From Clytia hemisphaerica (Eukaryota > Cnidaria > Hydrozoa > Leptothecata > Clytiidae), in the NCBI GenBank assembly GCA_902728285.1, contig CACVBU010000050.1, positions 3,558,919 to 3,622,918 on the forward strand: 64,000 nt of DNA, given 5' to 3'. The notes beneath the pieces are model-generated. The model saw nothing but the letters and a program-made list of their open reading frames with translations, was not told the DNA's origin and searched no databases. This document shows positions 10,184 to 19,969 of the stretch, in pieces; the first letter of the stretch is position 1, and the number at the start of each line of letters is the position of its first letter. The position numbers were made by a program, and so were the translations under genes.

Positions 10184-10595
10184 TTCGAGTATCGACCGAC
10201 CGACCCTATTATTGGCAGACGGAAGTAATAGATAGAATAGTTGTTTTCAAAATCAAAGCATACGCCAAACAACCCGATAGTGACCTGCACTGCATTTTTT
10301 GTAAGTGGAATTGCCTGATTCTTACCCCTCCTACCTAGCCCTTAATTTGAGAATGTCTTGTTGCAAAAGGCCAATCAATTCTAATCGTTCGATTGCATTC
10401 GATCTGGTTCGATTGGCTTGATCATCGGTTCCGTTTCATTGAGATCGTCTGGTTTCGAGTATCGACCGACCGACCAACGTAATCGATAGAATAGCTGTTT
10501 TCAAAATAAAAGCAGACGCCAAACGACCCAATAGTGACCTGCGCTGCACTTTTTGTATAAGTGGAATTGCCTGATTCTTACCCTACCTAGCCCTT
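10132..10595. repeat. Direct duplication of a ~210-bp segment
   Basis: Bases 10132-10345 and 10387-10595 are diverged copies of one segment. Both carry GAGATCGTCTGGTTTCGAGT, a run of CGACCGACC, and the stretch ending in GTGGAATTGCCTGATTCTTA. The right arm of the foldback at 9915-10183 lies inside the first copy, so duplication probably followed insertion of the element. No gene is seen here. Confidence 0.7.
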
Positions 10596-11219
10596 TGGAT
10601 TTGAGAATTAACCTTGCAGATTTTTTGTATTTCCCAGAGCCAGAGTGTCTTGTTGCAAAAGGCCAATATTCTTATGATACTACTGGAGCACACAATAGAG
10701 ATTTACCTTTATGAATGGCAGCAGCAGTCAGTGACAGTGAAATCTTGATTTATCCTCTTTACTTCTTGAACTCTTTACTTCTCAGTCTTTGAGAGAAAGA
10801 GAGCTCACGTTGAACACTCCACGTTGAGTTGAAGATAGTCTATGTAGGTGGTAGACTATACGAAATACAGACAATAACAAGATACGGTCTTCAGCCATAT
10901 ATCAACATATGGCTTTGCTCGGCTTTGTTAGAGGATAGATAATTGTATGCTAGCCGACAGACAACATTGACTATGACGATCCCTGTCGATCCCTTTACAT
11001 TATAGCGCTGAGTTTAGCCTGGAAAATATATGTACTCTCGCGGAACACCGCCTAATTGCTTTGCGTAACTAACAAACGTACGGGCACTGTGCAGATGAAA
11101 GGCCCACTACGCTGCGCTGCTGGGCCAAAAAAAGTCTCTGACACAGGACTTGGGAGAGAAAAGAATAAGGGGACAAAAGTGTCCCCCCGCCGAAGAGTGC
11201 AAAAAGTGGTAATAGTGCA

Positions 11220-11300
11220 ATTAACGATTAATTGCACTCCTCTAAACCAATCAGATTCGAGTAATTTTGCACGGCTGACGATTACGTAAATAATTGTTTC
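11220..11300. mobile_element. Fragment of the 6334-type foldback family
   Basis: Bases 11230-11284 repeat 6334-6386 almost exactly (TTGCACTCCTCTAAACCAAT and onward). The preceding 170 bp hold GC-rich words (GGCCCACTACGC, CCCCCCGCCG) unlike the surrounding AT-rich DNA. These are probably part of the same or a nested element. Confidence 0.6.
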
Positions 11301-12108
11301 GATGTCCGTAAAAAAAGGGGAGATATAGACGGGCTAGGGCTCATTCATAAATCGTGTAATTCAATTGAAATTCCCTCTAGAAATTGGTATTCTTGATCCA
11401 AGAACAGTTTTGAAGCCTTTCAGAGTCGAAATTCATGTAAAAGTTTCAATTTTCCGCTTTCAGATCCCTTTTTACGTCTTCTGAACTTCATTCACTGAGG
11501 TAGTGCTAAATTAAGGAAAGTGTTTTTATCACATAGAGCAAATTGTCGGCAGTTCTACGAGAATTTACATTATTTCAGATATAAAAAAAGTGCTTACAAT
11601 TCACAAACATAAATTATGATGGATTTTCTGTTGTTCAAGATCATAGAAATAAAAGGTTGTCAAGTTTTCATATATTTAGGACGAGAAGTCACTCCCTCTA
11701 GGTAGGAAAAATAAAATTTTTAAGATTTCACAATTTACACTGACAGACTGAAGAGGTAATGTATGTGCCAAATTTAAGCAGGAAAGAATGTTTTCTCACC
11801 TTTATAGTCAAGCCTTCATCTTTTTTGCCTGTGTAAAGCCTTTGGGCTACGCCCAAAATGTCCAAAATTATATTTCTCGAATAAATGTTTTGATATACTT
11901 TATTTCTGATCCTGAGGAGTGAATGTGCCAAATTTGAGCGGGATTCAATCACTGTGTGTCTCATTTCCAACATAATTTGGGTAGTTGGGTAGATGGAAAA
12001 AGATTGATTTGAGGGCACAAACCTTATTCCACAAAAAGGCTTCCCACATTTTTTTTCTTCATTTTTGTTCAAAAATAATTTAGTTTGACATTTTTTGAAA
12101 AATCACCC
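11301..12108. other. Intergenic, no gene recognised
   Basis: This is AT-rich sequence. The only longer frame (11728-12072, minus) lacks recognisable features. I see no RNA gene or promoter here. Confidence 0.4.
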
Positions 12109-12464
12109 TGTATAGGGGGGGGGGGTTTCATGGTTGGCGGAGGAGCGGAATCGGCCCTTTTTTCGGACGGAGTGGCGGAATTTGGCGAAAATTAAGACGG
12201 AATTACGGAAATTGGGTCCTCTGACGGAGACGGAAAATTAGACAATTTTAGTGCGGAAAAACGGAATTTAGCAAAACAAATTGCGGAAAAACGGAATTTA
12301 GCAAAAAAATTTGCGGAATTTCGGAATTTTCGACAAAAATATTGAATTTCAAAGGAATTTTCGGTGACGGAAATTTGGTTCAATTTAAGACGGTTTGACG
12401 GAAATTGGGTAAAAAATTGACGGAATTGCGGAATCGGGTACCCCCTGAAACCCCCCCTGTATAG
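12109..12464. mobile_element. MITE with G-run terminal inverted repeats
   Basis: The left end reads TATAGGGGGGGGGGGTTTCA, and the right end reads TGAAACCCCCCCTGTATA, its near complement. TA lies at both borders, compatible with a Tc1/mariner-type insertion. The interior is an irregular array of CGGAA/GGAATTT words in many orientations. No protein is encoded. Confidence 0.7.
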
Positions 12465-13305
12465 CCCACTCCTACTATAAAGGTTAGGAAATTATTTGAA
12501 AGCCGTCTCTCTACGGGTGACTTTTTTCGCAAAAGTCTACTCTCTAATGGTAGTCTGAATCGCAAACCTCCAAACTTTTTTCGCTAGAGGATGAGCAGAG
12601 AAGCCTACTCTAATAGTCGCTTTTTGGGGGTCCGGTCCGCACAACCTGCACCCCCGAATAGTTTTAGAGCTTGTAAGATTGTTTATTATATATTAAGAAT
12701 TTTTTTATTGCTGCTCTAAGTCGAGCTCAAAGTGGGTATATCACTCTCCAGGTACAGGACTTTAAAGAATTCTTTCTAGAGCTTTGTATGAGTTATCTTT
12801 TCTAAAATTACCTGGATAAAATTATAGTCTGGATACCCAGTGTAGAGCATGGAGACCCAGTAATTTTAATATATTTTGAAAAAGGAAAATACTGTTTTGT
12901 TTGTCAAAGAGAAAGTTCCTCCGGTAAAAATTTAAAAAGAATGAATGGTATCTAAACGGTATGAAAATAAATTTTGTAGCGTGCAATTCGCAATTTTGTG
13001 GTATTAATTATTCAATGTTAACAATAATAATTGCTTTGAAGACAACAAAAACGTTAAGGTATTATCTGCAAATCCTTCCTTGTCTTATTATTATTTGATA
13101 CGTGTTCAGTAGTTGAAAATACTGGTGGTCTACATACATACCCGAAGAGCAAAATGAAAATCGCTTTTGTAGAAATTGGTTTTGGTTTTCTGAAAGCCAA
13201 TACTGGTTTAATATGAGTGTAGCATTAAAATCTATGCTGGACATAAGTTAAGCATATTCTAAAAAATTATGATGTCATTTTCGAAAGAAATTGAAAATTA
13301 TTGCT
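12465..13305. other. Intergenic, no gene recognised
   Basis: AT-rich DNA left of the tandem duplication. Bases 12520-12610 share words with 19390-19500 (the AGTCTGAATCGCA type in opposite orientations). No exon-like frame or RNA gene is visible. Confidence 0.4.
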
Positions 13306-14224
13306 ACTAAAATCTAAATTCCACCCGTTTGAAATTGTTTTGGCTACTTACGTTTCCAAAGTTTAAATTTTAAGTCAAAAGCTATTAAAATTATCATCCC
13401 AACGGTGAACGAGAACTACATATGCGTGCCATGTTGCTAATAAGACATAACAAAAAGTCACAAAGTTTCAGAGCACCCAGAAAAAATCTGCTCTGAATTA
13501 TTAAAGTCTGTCTCAAAAGTGTGTGGACAGTTAAGTTTACTCAGCACCCATTTATGCTAATGTTAAAAAGTTATATTATACTATACACCGTTGGAAAAAT
13601 ATTTCCAAGGGAAATAATCTAAAGGATAAAATATTTTTGAAAAGTCGAAAAATGAAGAAGAAAAAAGAAGATGTAACAAATGAATATTATTTCTGCTGTT
13701 TTAAAAATCATGAAATTTGTTAAAATATTTGAACCTTGCTGATTTCAAATTTGTGTTCATATACAGGGCTTTAAAGAAGGTCAAAAACGGCCAAAAATGA
13801 CCAAAAATGACCAAAAACGGCCAACATCACAGTGCTGTAACTTTTTATCTAAAGGCAAGGTTCAAATATTCTAAAAAACAGTAAAAAAATCTTCATTTGT
13901 TTCATTTTCACTTTTCAAAAAATGTTTTATCATTTAGATTATTAAATATAATATGGTATAAATATTAAGGGTCGGTGGTTATAGCAGATTTTACAGAAAT
14001 AGAAATTGAGCTACAAGTCCAGCCCTGAGCCGGAATCGGGGTTGCTTTATATAAAGAATGTGTCTCTAAAGGCCAGGAGAAGAAAAAACATTTGAGGAGG
14101 AAGAAGATATGCCCTTCCTTGTCAAAAACATCAATAAATAATAATAATAAAATATCAAGTCCCCGAGCGCAATTTCATGAAGATTTTCAGATGCAATAGA
14201 CGTAAACTTCCTCGTGTTAAAAGG

Positions 14225-14232
14225 TATAAATA
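14225..14232 (+). promoter_or_regulatory. TATA box of family-A gene 1
   Basis: TATAAATA lies 65 bp before the ATG, within a block (ACTTCCTCGTGTTAAAAGG just upstream, AGTTGGCAAAAT just downstream) that recurs before all five cysteine-rich genes. The conservation between two very divergent families supports it as the functional core promoter. Confidence 0.75.
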
Positions 14233-14289
14233 GTTGGCAAAATCTTTCAAATTCATCATTTGACAAGAAGAAAACAAAGCAACATCAGA

Positions 14290-15408
14290 ATGAAGATTTT
14301 GAAAGTTCTATTACTTCTATCTTTCTTGTCTGCCACAGTTTACTGTAAGTATTCGTCATTAAATCACCATAAGTCTAAACTCGAAACCAGTCCCTTGTTT
14401 GCTTTTTTATGATTTTGAAAGCGAACACGTTTGTATAGCTCTGGGAATGACTGGAGATCACCAAAAGACACGAAGATACAAAGCTTTAATGTACGTAAAA
14501 TTATAGATTCTTTTGCTGTTGAAATTTCATAACAAATAATTTTCTCTCTGCACACAGGTGAAGAAAGCGAAGATTTTGTTGAAAACGAAAGTGAAAGTGA
14601 AGATTTTGTTGAAGAAGAACCTTCAGATGACGAGCCTTCGGAAGACGAGCCTTTAGATGACGAGCCTTCAAAAGATGAAAATGAAGATGTCCAGGATGAA
14701 GAAAACCAAAGCGAAGAAAATGACGAGGATGAACAAAATGGTATTTACTCATCTTGCTGTCAACGTGCTTTTTTTGTCAAACCTACAGATTAATTTATAC
14801 AACCAATTTTCCAGAGTTCCAGTTTTCCATTTCCCTTTGAGAAGTAGCCCTTTACAATGAATACTAAAATAACAAAACAATGCTCGCGTTTCCCTGTTTT
14901 TGCGAAAATTAATTCTGTTGAAAATCTTTGGAAATTGAAAGAAATTAGATTGAATAGAGGCTTATCCTGAACTCTAATCACAACAAAAATCAAGATTTGT
15001 AATTCCAGGCTAAAATAAAACCACTTTAAAGTCGCATAATATCCCAACATTCCAAATTATTTTTCAGATCCCAGTTACAGTCCAAGAACGCACAAGAAAT
15101 ACGTCGGAGGGCCACGAAGAGAACACTGCAGATTAATCAATCCTGTTGTGAAAAGCTGCTGGAAGAAAAGAACATGCGTACGACATATGTATGGTAGATG
15201 TGCCCGAACCAAGTTGGAAAAATATTGCAGAGTGCAATACGATTTTGAATGCAACGTCTGTAGACCTTTTGTCATCCGAACATGTACCAGATATGGATGT
15301 AAAGATGGAGCAAGACAAAAAGAATGCACCGGCCGTAAAGTTGTCCGAAAGAAGTTTATCCGAAAATTCAAAGGAGTATCATACATCAACCATAACTTGT
15401 ACGGTTGA
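14290..15408 (+). CDS. Secreted acidic/basic cysteine-rich protein, family A copy 1
   Basis: Three exons, 14290-14344, 14558-14740 and 15068-15408, give 192 residues. Both introns are GT-AG and phase 1. Exon 1 encodes a signal peptide ([18 protein letters not shown]). Exon 2 encodes about 61 residues, of which 34 are Asp or Glu, with repeated DEPS units. Exon 3 encodes about 113 residues with ten cysteines and roughly 30 Lys/Arg against 7 acidic residues. The cysteine spacing is C-x9-C-x5-C-x7-C-x8-C-x7-C-x2-C-x7-C-x4-C-x8-C. The ATG follows a TATA box by 65 bp, and AATAAA lies at 15495. The product is presumably secreted and disulfide-bonded. The acidic part may be a charge-neutralising propiece. 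I recognise no named family; a defence, venom or matrix peptide are all possible. Confidence 0.85.
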
Positions 15409-15967
15409 ACAAAAGACGAACAAAGACCCTTTGATCTAGACCGATTTTTCTTGTAAAATATTTGCATGCATTTTTTTTTTACTATTGTGGGATAAATAAA
15501 ATGTTGAAAGCTAATAATATGTTTCTATCAATTAAATTATCGTGTTGTCATCAAAAACCTAAGCTTTTGCTCATCCTCTAGCGAAAATATTATTATTACC
15601 GTTGGAAAAAGCAAACGTTTATAGAAAACAGGTCAACTCTAAGGAAGCTGTTCAAGTTATCTTATTATAAAGATTTAAAAAACTTCAATTTGAAAAATAG
15701 AAAACAGTTGATAAAGTGTCTTATTTATGGTTTCGAGTTAAGGAATTGTCTAGCAAATAAAGTAAATTTTACAGGCTACAAAAAAAACAATGAATCTGGG
15801 AATTTTGGTTCAGAATCCATGATTACATGTTCACGTTAGTTAGGATAGTTCACATCCATTTTAGAGGACTCCGAGTGTATTTTCGAGCTCCAAGAACCAC
15901 AAACGTACAGCCAAAGAATACTTCGCTCTGATCGTTCATCGCGAAAACTCGAGAAAAAGTTCAATAA

Positions 15968-16053
15968 AAAGGTTCACTTCCTGCATCCAACAAACTTATT
16001 GCCGACTCTCTGATCAAATGTAAAAATCTTCGTAATTCTTACTTTTGGAAAAG
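15968..16053 (-). pseudogene. Broken duplicate of the Nup107 terminal exon
   Basis: On the minus strand this copies the functional last exon at 19970-20098, including the splice acceptor (ATTTCAG). One base change turns the fifth codon into a stop (CAA AAG TAA), and the 3' part with the natural stop is missing. It was carried along when the family-A gene was tandemly duplicated. It has no exons behind it and cannot function. Confidence 0.8.
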
Positions 16054-16536
16054 CTGAAATAAGAAGAAAATATACCCTAAAGTAATTATGAGTCAAAATC
16101 GTTTAAAACCACACTAAGGAAAGTCTCATTACTGTTGCTTTGCATTCATCAATAATTATGCTCAATCACGAAGGTCCAAAAAAGAAATATGGACCAACTT
16201 CAACTTTTCAAATTTGCATTGTCCAGGGGGGAAATTTGCTCTGTCCGGGGGATAAAACTAAAATCTAAATTCCACCCGTTTGAACTTGTTTTGGGTACTT
16301 ACGTTTCAAAAGTTTTAATTTTAAGTCAAAAGCTATTAAAATTATCGTCCCAACGGTGAACGAGAACTACGTATGCATGCCAATAAGACATAACAAAAAG
16401 TCACGAAGTTTCAGAGCACCCAGAAAAAATCTTCTCTGAATTATTAAAGTCTGTCTCAAAAGTGTGTGGACAGTTAAGTTTTCTGAAATTTTCTCAGCAC
16501 CCATTTATGCTAATGATAAAAAGTTATACTACACTA

Positions 16537-16787
16537 CAGGGTGTCCCTAATTAAAGTATCGAGTCGTAACACAACTATGAGTAGAAAGTTTTATGTGCGT
16601 GTTCACAAAATTGTATTTTAAGCTCTCCCTCTTTTTTCTTTGTCATTACGACTAATTTATACGTTGTAACTACCTTTTGTAATAAGCCTGTGTGATGGAG
16701 AACGTTCTTATATTTTAGCGATAACACACACAAACTTTTCTACTCAATCGCGTGCTCAAACTCGATACTTTAATTAGGGACACCCTG
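16537..16787. mobile_element. Tc1/mariner-type MITE, 251 bp
   Basis: Both ends begin CAGGGTGTCCCTAATTAAAG as inverted copies, flanked by TA on each side (16535-16536 and 16788-16789). The matching place in unit 1 (about 13578) has uninterrupted sequence, so this is a clean insertion after the duplication. It has no coding capacity. Confidence 0.92.
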
Positions 16788-17030
16788 TATTGTATACACC
16801 GTTGGAAAGATATTTCCAAGGGAAATAATCTAAAGGATAAAAGATTTTTGAAAAGTCGAAAAATGAAGAAGAAAAAAGAATATGTAACAAATGAAGATTA
16901 TTTCTACTGTTGTGAAATTTGTTAGAATATTTGAACCTTGCTGATTTCAAATCTGTGTTCATATACAGGGCTTTAAAGAAGGTCAAAAACGGCCAAAAAT
17001 GACCAAAAATGACCTATAACAGCCAACATC

Positions 17031-17550
17031 CAAGAGCAGCCACCGACTAAGAAGTATGAAATATCTGTTCTTGAGGTCCCTTTCTCCTGTAAAAAACTAT
17101 CTCTTCTGTATCCTGGGCTCTCCTGGATTTTATCATCTGTTCTGGGAAAAATGGGACTCCTGGAAAATGAATATCTGTTCTCTAGAAATTTTATGCTCCT
17201 GGAAAAATATAACAGCTATTATCTAAGAAAGCTAAAATACTTCTAGAAAATGAGACCTTTTGAGAAAATTATGAAGCTTCCTGGAAAAAAAAATCTGTTA
17301 TCTGGTAGTGTTTTTCATAATTTTTCATAATTTAGCTCCTGGATTTTCTGAACAGATTGTCCGCTGGAAAATTGGAAATGTTTTTTCCTTAAAATGTGCT
17401 CCTGGATTTTAAGAACAGATGTCTTTAAGGTGACCCCTGGATTTTACCTGGTTGTTTTGAGGAAAGTCTCTCCTAGACTTATCCATAAAATTTACTCTCC
17501 TGGAAAAAAAGGACAGATATTTAAAAAAAATCTGCCGGCGGATGTTCTTG
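17031..17550. mobile_element. 520-bp inserted element of unknown class with 6-bp target duplication
   Basis: AACATC flanks both ends (17025-17030 and 17551-17556), and unit 1 has a single AACATC at the empty site near 13827. The ends are imperfect inverted repeats (CAAGAGCAGCCACCG and CAAGAACATCCGCCGG). The interior is an irregular array of (CT)CCTGGAAAA and ATCTGTT words in both orientations. No transposase is seen, and I do not recognise the family. Confidence 0.8.
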
Positions 17551-17990
17551 AACATCACAGTGCTATAACTTTTTATCTAAGAAAAATAAGAAAAATCTGA
17601 ATACAAATTTGAAATCGGCAAGGTTCAAATATTCTAAAAAACAGTAAAAAATTTTTCATTTGTTTCATTTTCACTTTTCAAAAGTGTTTAATCATTTAGA
17701 TTATTAAATATAATATGGTATAAATATTAAGGGTTGGTGGTTATAGCAGATTTTACAGAAATAGAAATTGAGCTGCAACTCCAGCCCTGAGCCCGAATCG
17801 GGGTTGCTTTATATAAAGAATGTGTCTCAAAAGGCCAGGAGAAGAAAAAAACATTTGAAGAAGGAAGAAGATAATGTTCTTCCTTGTCAAAAACTATCAA
17901 CAAATAGTAATAATAAAATATCAAGTCCCCGAGCGCAATTTCATGAAGATTTTCAGATACAATAGACGTAAACTTCCTCGTGTTAAAAGG

Positions 17991-17998
17991 TATAAATA
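17991..17998 (+). promoter_or_regulatory. TATA box of family-A gene 2
   Basis: TATAAATA lies 65 bp before the ATG, in the same conserved block as copy 1 (14225). Confidence 0.75.
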
Positions 17999-18055
17999 GT
18001 TGGCAAAATCTTTCAAATTCATCATTTGACCAGAAGAAAACAAAGCAACATCAGA

Positions 18056-19217
18056 ATGAAGATTTTGAAAGTTCTATTACTTCTATCTTTCTTGGCTGCC
18101 ACAGTTTACTGTAAGTATTCATCATTAAATGCATGCAAAATCACCAAAAGTCTATACTCGAACCAAGTCCCTTTTGCTTTTTTATGATTCTGAAAGCGAA
18201 CACTTGATATCACGTCCATCAGTTGGATCGAATCGTAAAAGTGGTTTGGAATGACTGGAGATTACAAAAGACACGAAAATACAAAGCTTTAATGTACGCA
18301 AAATTATAGATTTTTTTATGCTGTTGAAATTTGATAACATATATTTATCTCTCTGCACAAAGGTGAAGAAAGCGAAGATTTTGTTGAAAACGAAAGTGAA
18401 GATTTTGTTGAAGATGAACCTTCAGATGATGAGCCTTCGGAAGACGAGCCTTCAGATGATGAGCCTTCAAAAGATGAAAATGAAGATGTTCAGGATGAAG
18501 AAAGCCAAGGCGAAGAAAATGACGAGAATGAACAAAATGGTATTTACTCATCTTCCTCTTGTCAACGTGCTTTTTTTGTCAAACCTACAGCTTAGTTTAT
18601 ACAACCCATCTACCAGAGTTCCAGTTTTCCATTTCCCCTTTTCCTTTGAGAAGTAGCCCTTTACAATGAATACTAAAATAACAAAACAATGGTCGCGTTT
18701 CCCTGTTTTTGCGAAAATTAATTCTCTTGAAAATCTTTGGAAATCGAAAGAAATTAGATTGAATAGAGGCTTATCCTGAACTCTAATCACAACAAAAATT
18801 AAGATTTGTAATTCCAGGCTAAAATAAAACCACTTTAAAGTCGCATAATATCCCAACATTCCAAATTATTTTTCAGATCCCAGTTACAGTCCAAGAACGC
18901 ACAAGAAATACGTCGGAGGGCCACGAAGAGAACACTGCAGATTAATCAATCCTGTTGTGAAAAGCTGCTGGAAGAAAAGAACATGCGTACGACATATGTA
19001 TGGTAGATGTGCCCGAACCAAGTTGGAAAAATATTGCAGAGTGCAATACGATTTTGAATGCAACGTCTGTAGACCTTTTGTCATCCGAACATGTACCAGA
19101 TATGGATGTAAAGATGGAGCAAGACAAAAAGAATGCACCGGCCGTAAAGTCGTCCGAAAGAAGTTTATCCGAAAATTCAAAGGAGTATCATACATCAACC
19201 ATAACTTGTACGGTTGA
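18056..19217 (+). CDS. Secreted acidic/basic cysteine-rich protein, family A copy 2
   Basis: Exons 18056-18110, 18363-18539 and 18877-19217 give 190 residues, with the same phases as copy 1. The signal peptide differs by one residue. Exon 2 is two codons shorter and carries several substitutions in its acidic repeats. Exon 3 appears to encode the same protein as copy 1, with silent change only (for example GTT to GTC at about 19150). This contrast suggests that the cysteine-rich part is constrained while the acidic part drifts, though a very recent duplication or gene conversion would look similar. AATAAA is at 19312. The gene ends about 750 bp from the 3' end of Nup107 on the opposite strand. 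Confidence 0.85.
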
Positions 19218-19969
19218 ACAAAAGACGAACAAAGACCCTTTGATCTAGACCGATTTTTCTTGTTAAATATTTAAATATTTGCATGCATTTTTTTTTTACT
19301 ATTGTGGGATAAATAAAATGTTTAAAGCCAACAATATGTTTCTATCAATTACGTCAACGTGTTGTCATCAAAAAACTAACCTAAGCTTCTACTCATCTTT
19401 TAGCGAAAAGAGTTTCTTATAGGAAGTTTATCTATAAAAGTCTGCGATTCAGACTATAGCTAACCGTCCTTTAGCTAACTAAAGTTAAGAAATCTAAGAA
19501 GTCTTATTGTTATTAGTAACGTTGGAAAAAGCAAACGTTTATAGAAAACAGATCAACTCTAAGGAAGCTGTTCAAGTTATCTTATTAAAAAGATTTTAAA
19601 AACTTCAATTTGAAAAATAGAAAATAGTTGATAAAGTTCAATGTCTTATTTATGGTATCGAGTTAAGGAATGGTCTAGCAAATAAAGTAAATTTTACAGG
19701 CTACAAACAAAACAATGAATCTGGGAATTTTGGTTCAGAATCCATGATTACATGTTCACGTTAGTTAGGATAATTCATATCCATTTGAGAGGACTCCGAG
19801 TGTATATTCGAGCTCCAAGAACCACAAACATCCAGTCAAGGAATACTTTGCTCTGATCGTTCATCACGAAAACTCGAGAAAAAGTTCAATTGAAAAGATT
19901 TGATTTCAATTTGAACAATTTGAAATTCGAAAAGTTCAATCGACTCCTGATGGAATACAATCTTTCCCA

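Larger units (their letters stand above)
13306..16256. repeat. Unit 1 of a tandem segmental duplication
   Basis: The unit starts at ACTAAAATCTAAATTCCACC and matches, in the same order, the DNA from 16257 to about 20755. It carries one family-A cysteine-rich gene and a broken copy of the Nup107 terminal exon. It lacks the three mobile-element insertions found in unit 2, so it is the reference for their empty sites. Confidence 0.85.

Noticed and set aside
14657..14860. Lys/Met-rich plus-strand frame over family-A exon 2 (also 18318-18656)
   Set aside because: It is an alternative frame of the acidic repeats and runs into the intron. The spliced frame explains the sequence better.
15148..15467. 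Overlapping frames on both strands across exon 3 of the family-A genes (also at 18884-19248), and the 89-codon frames across family-B exon 3
   Set aside because: They are shadows of the spliced frame. They lack signal peptides and their own splice logic, and they persist only because the duplications are recent.
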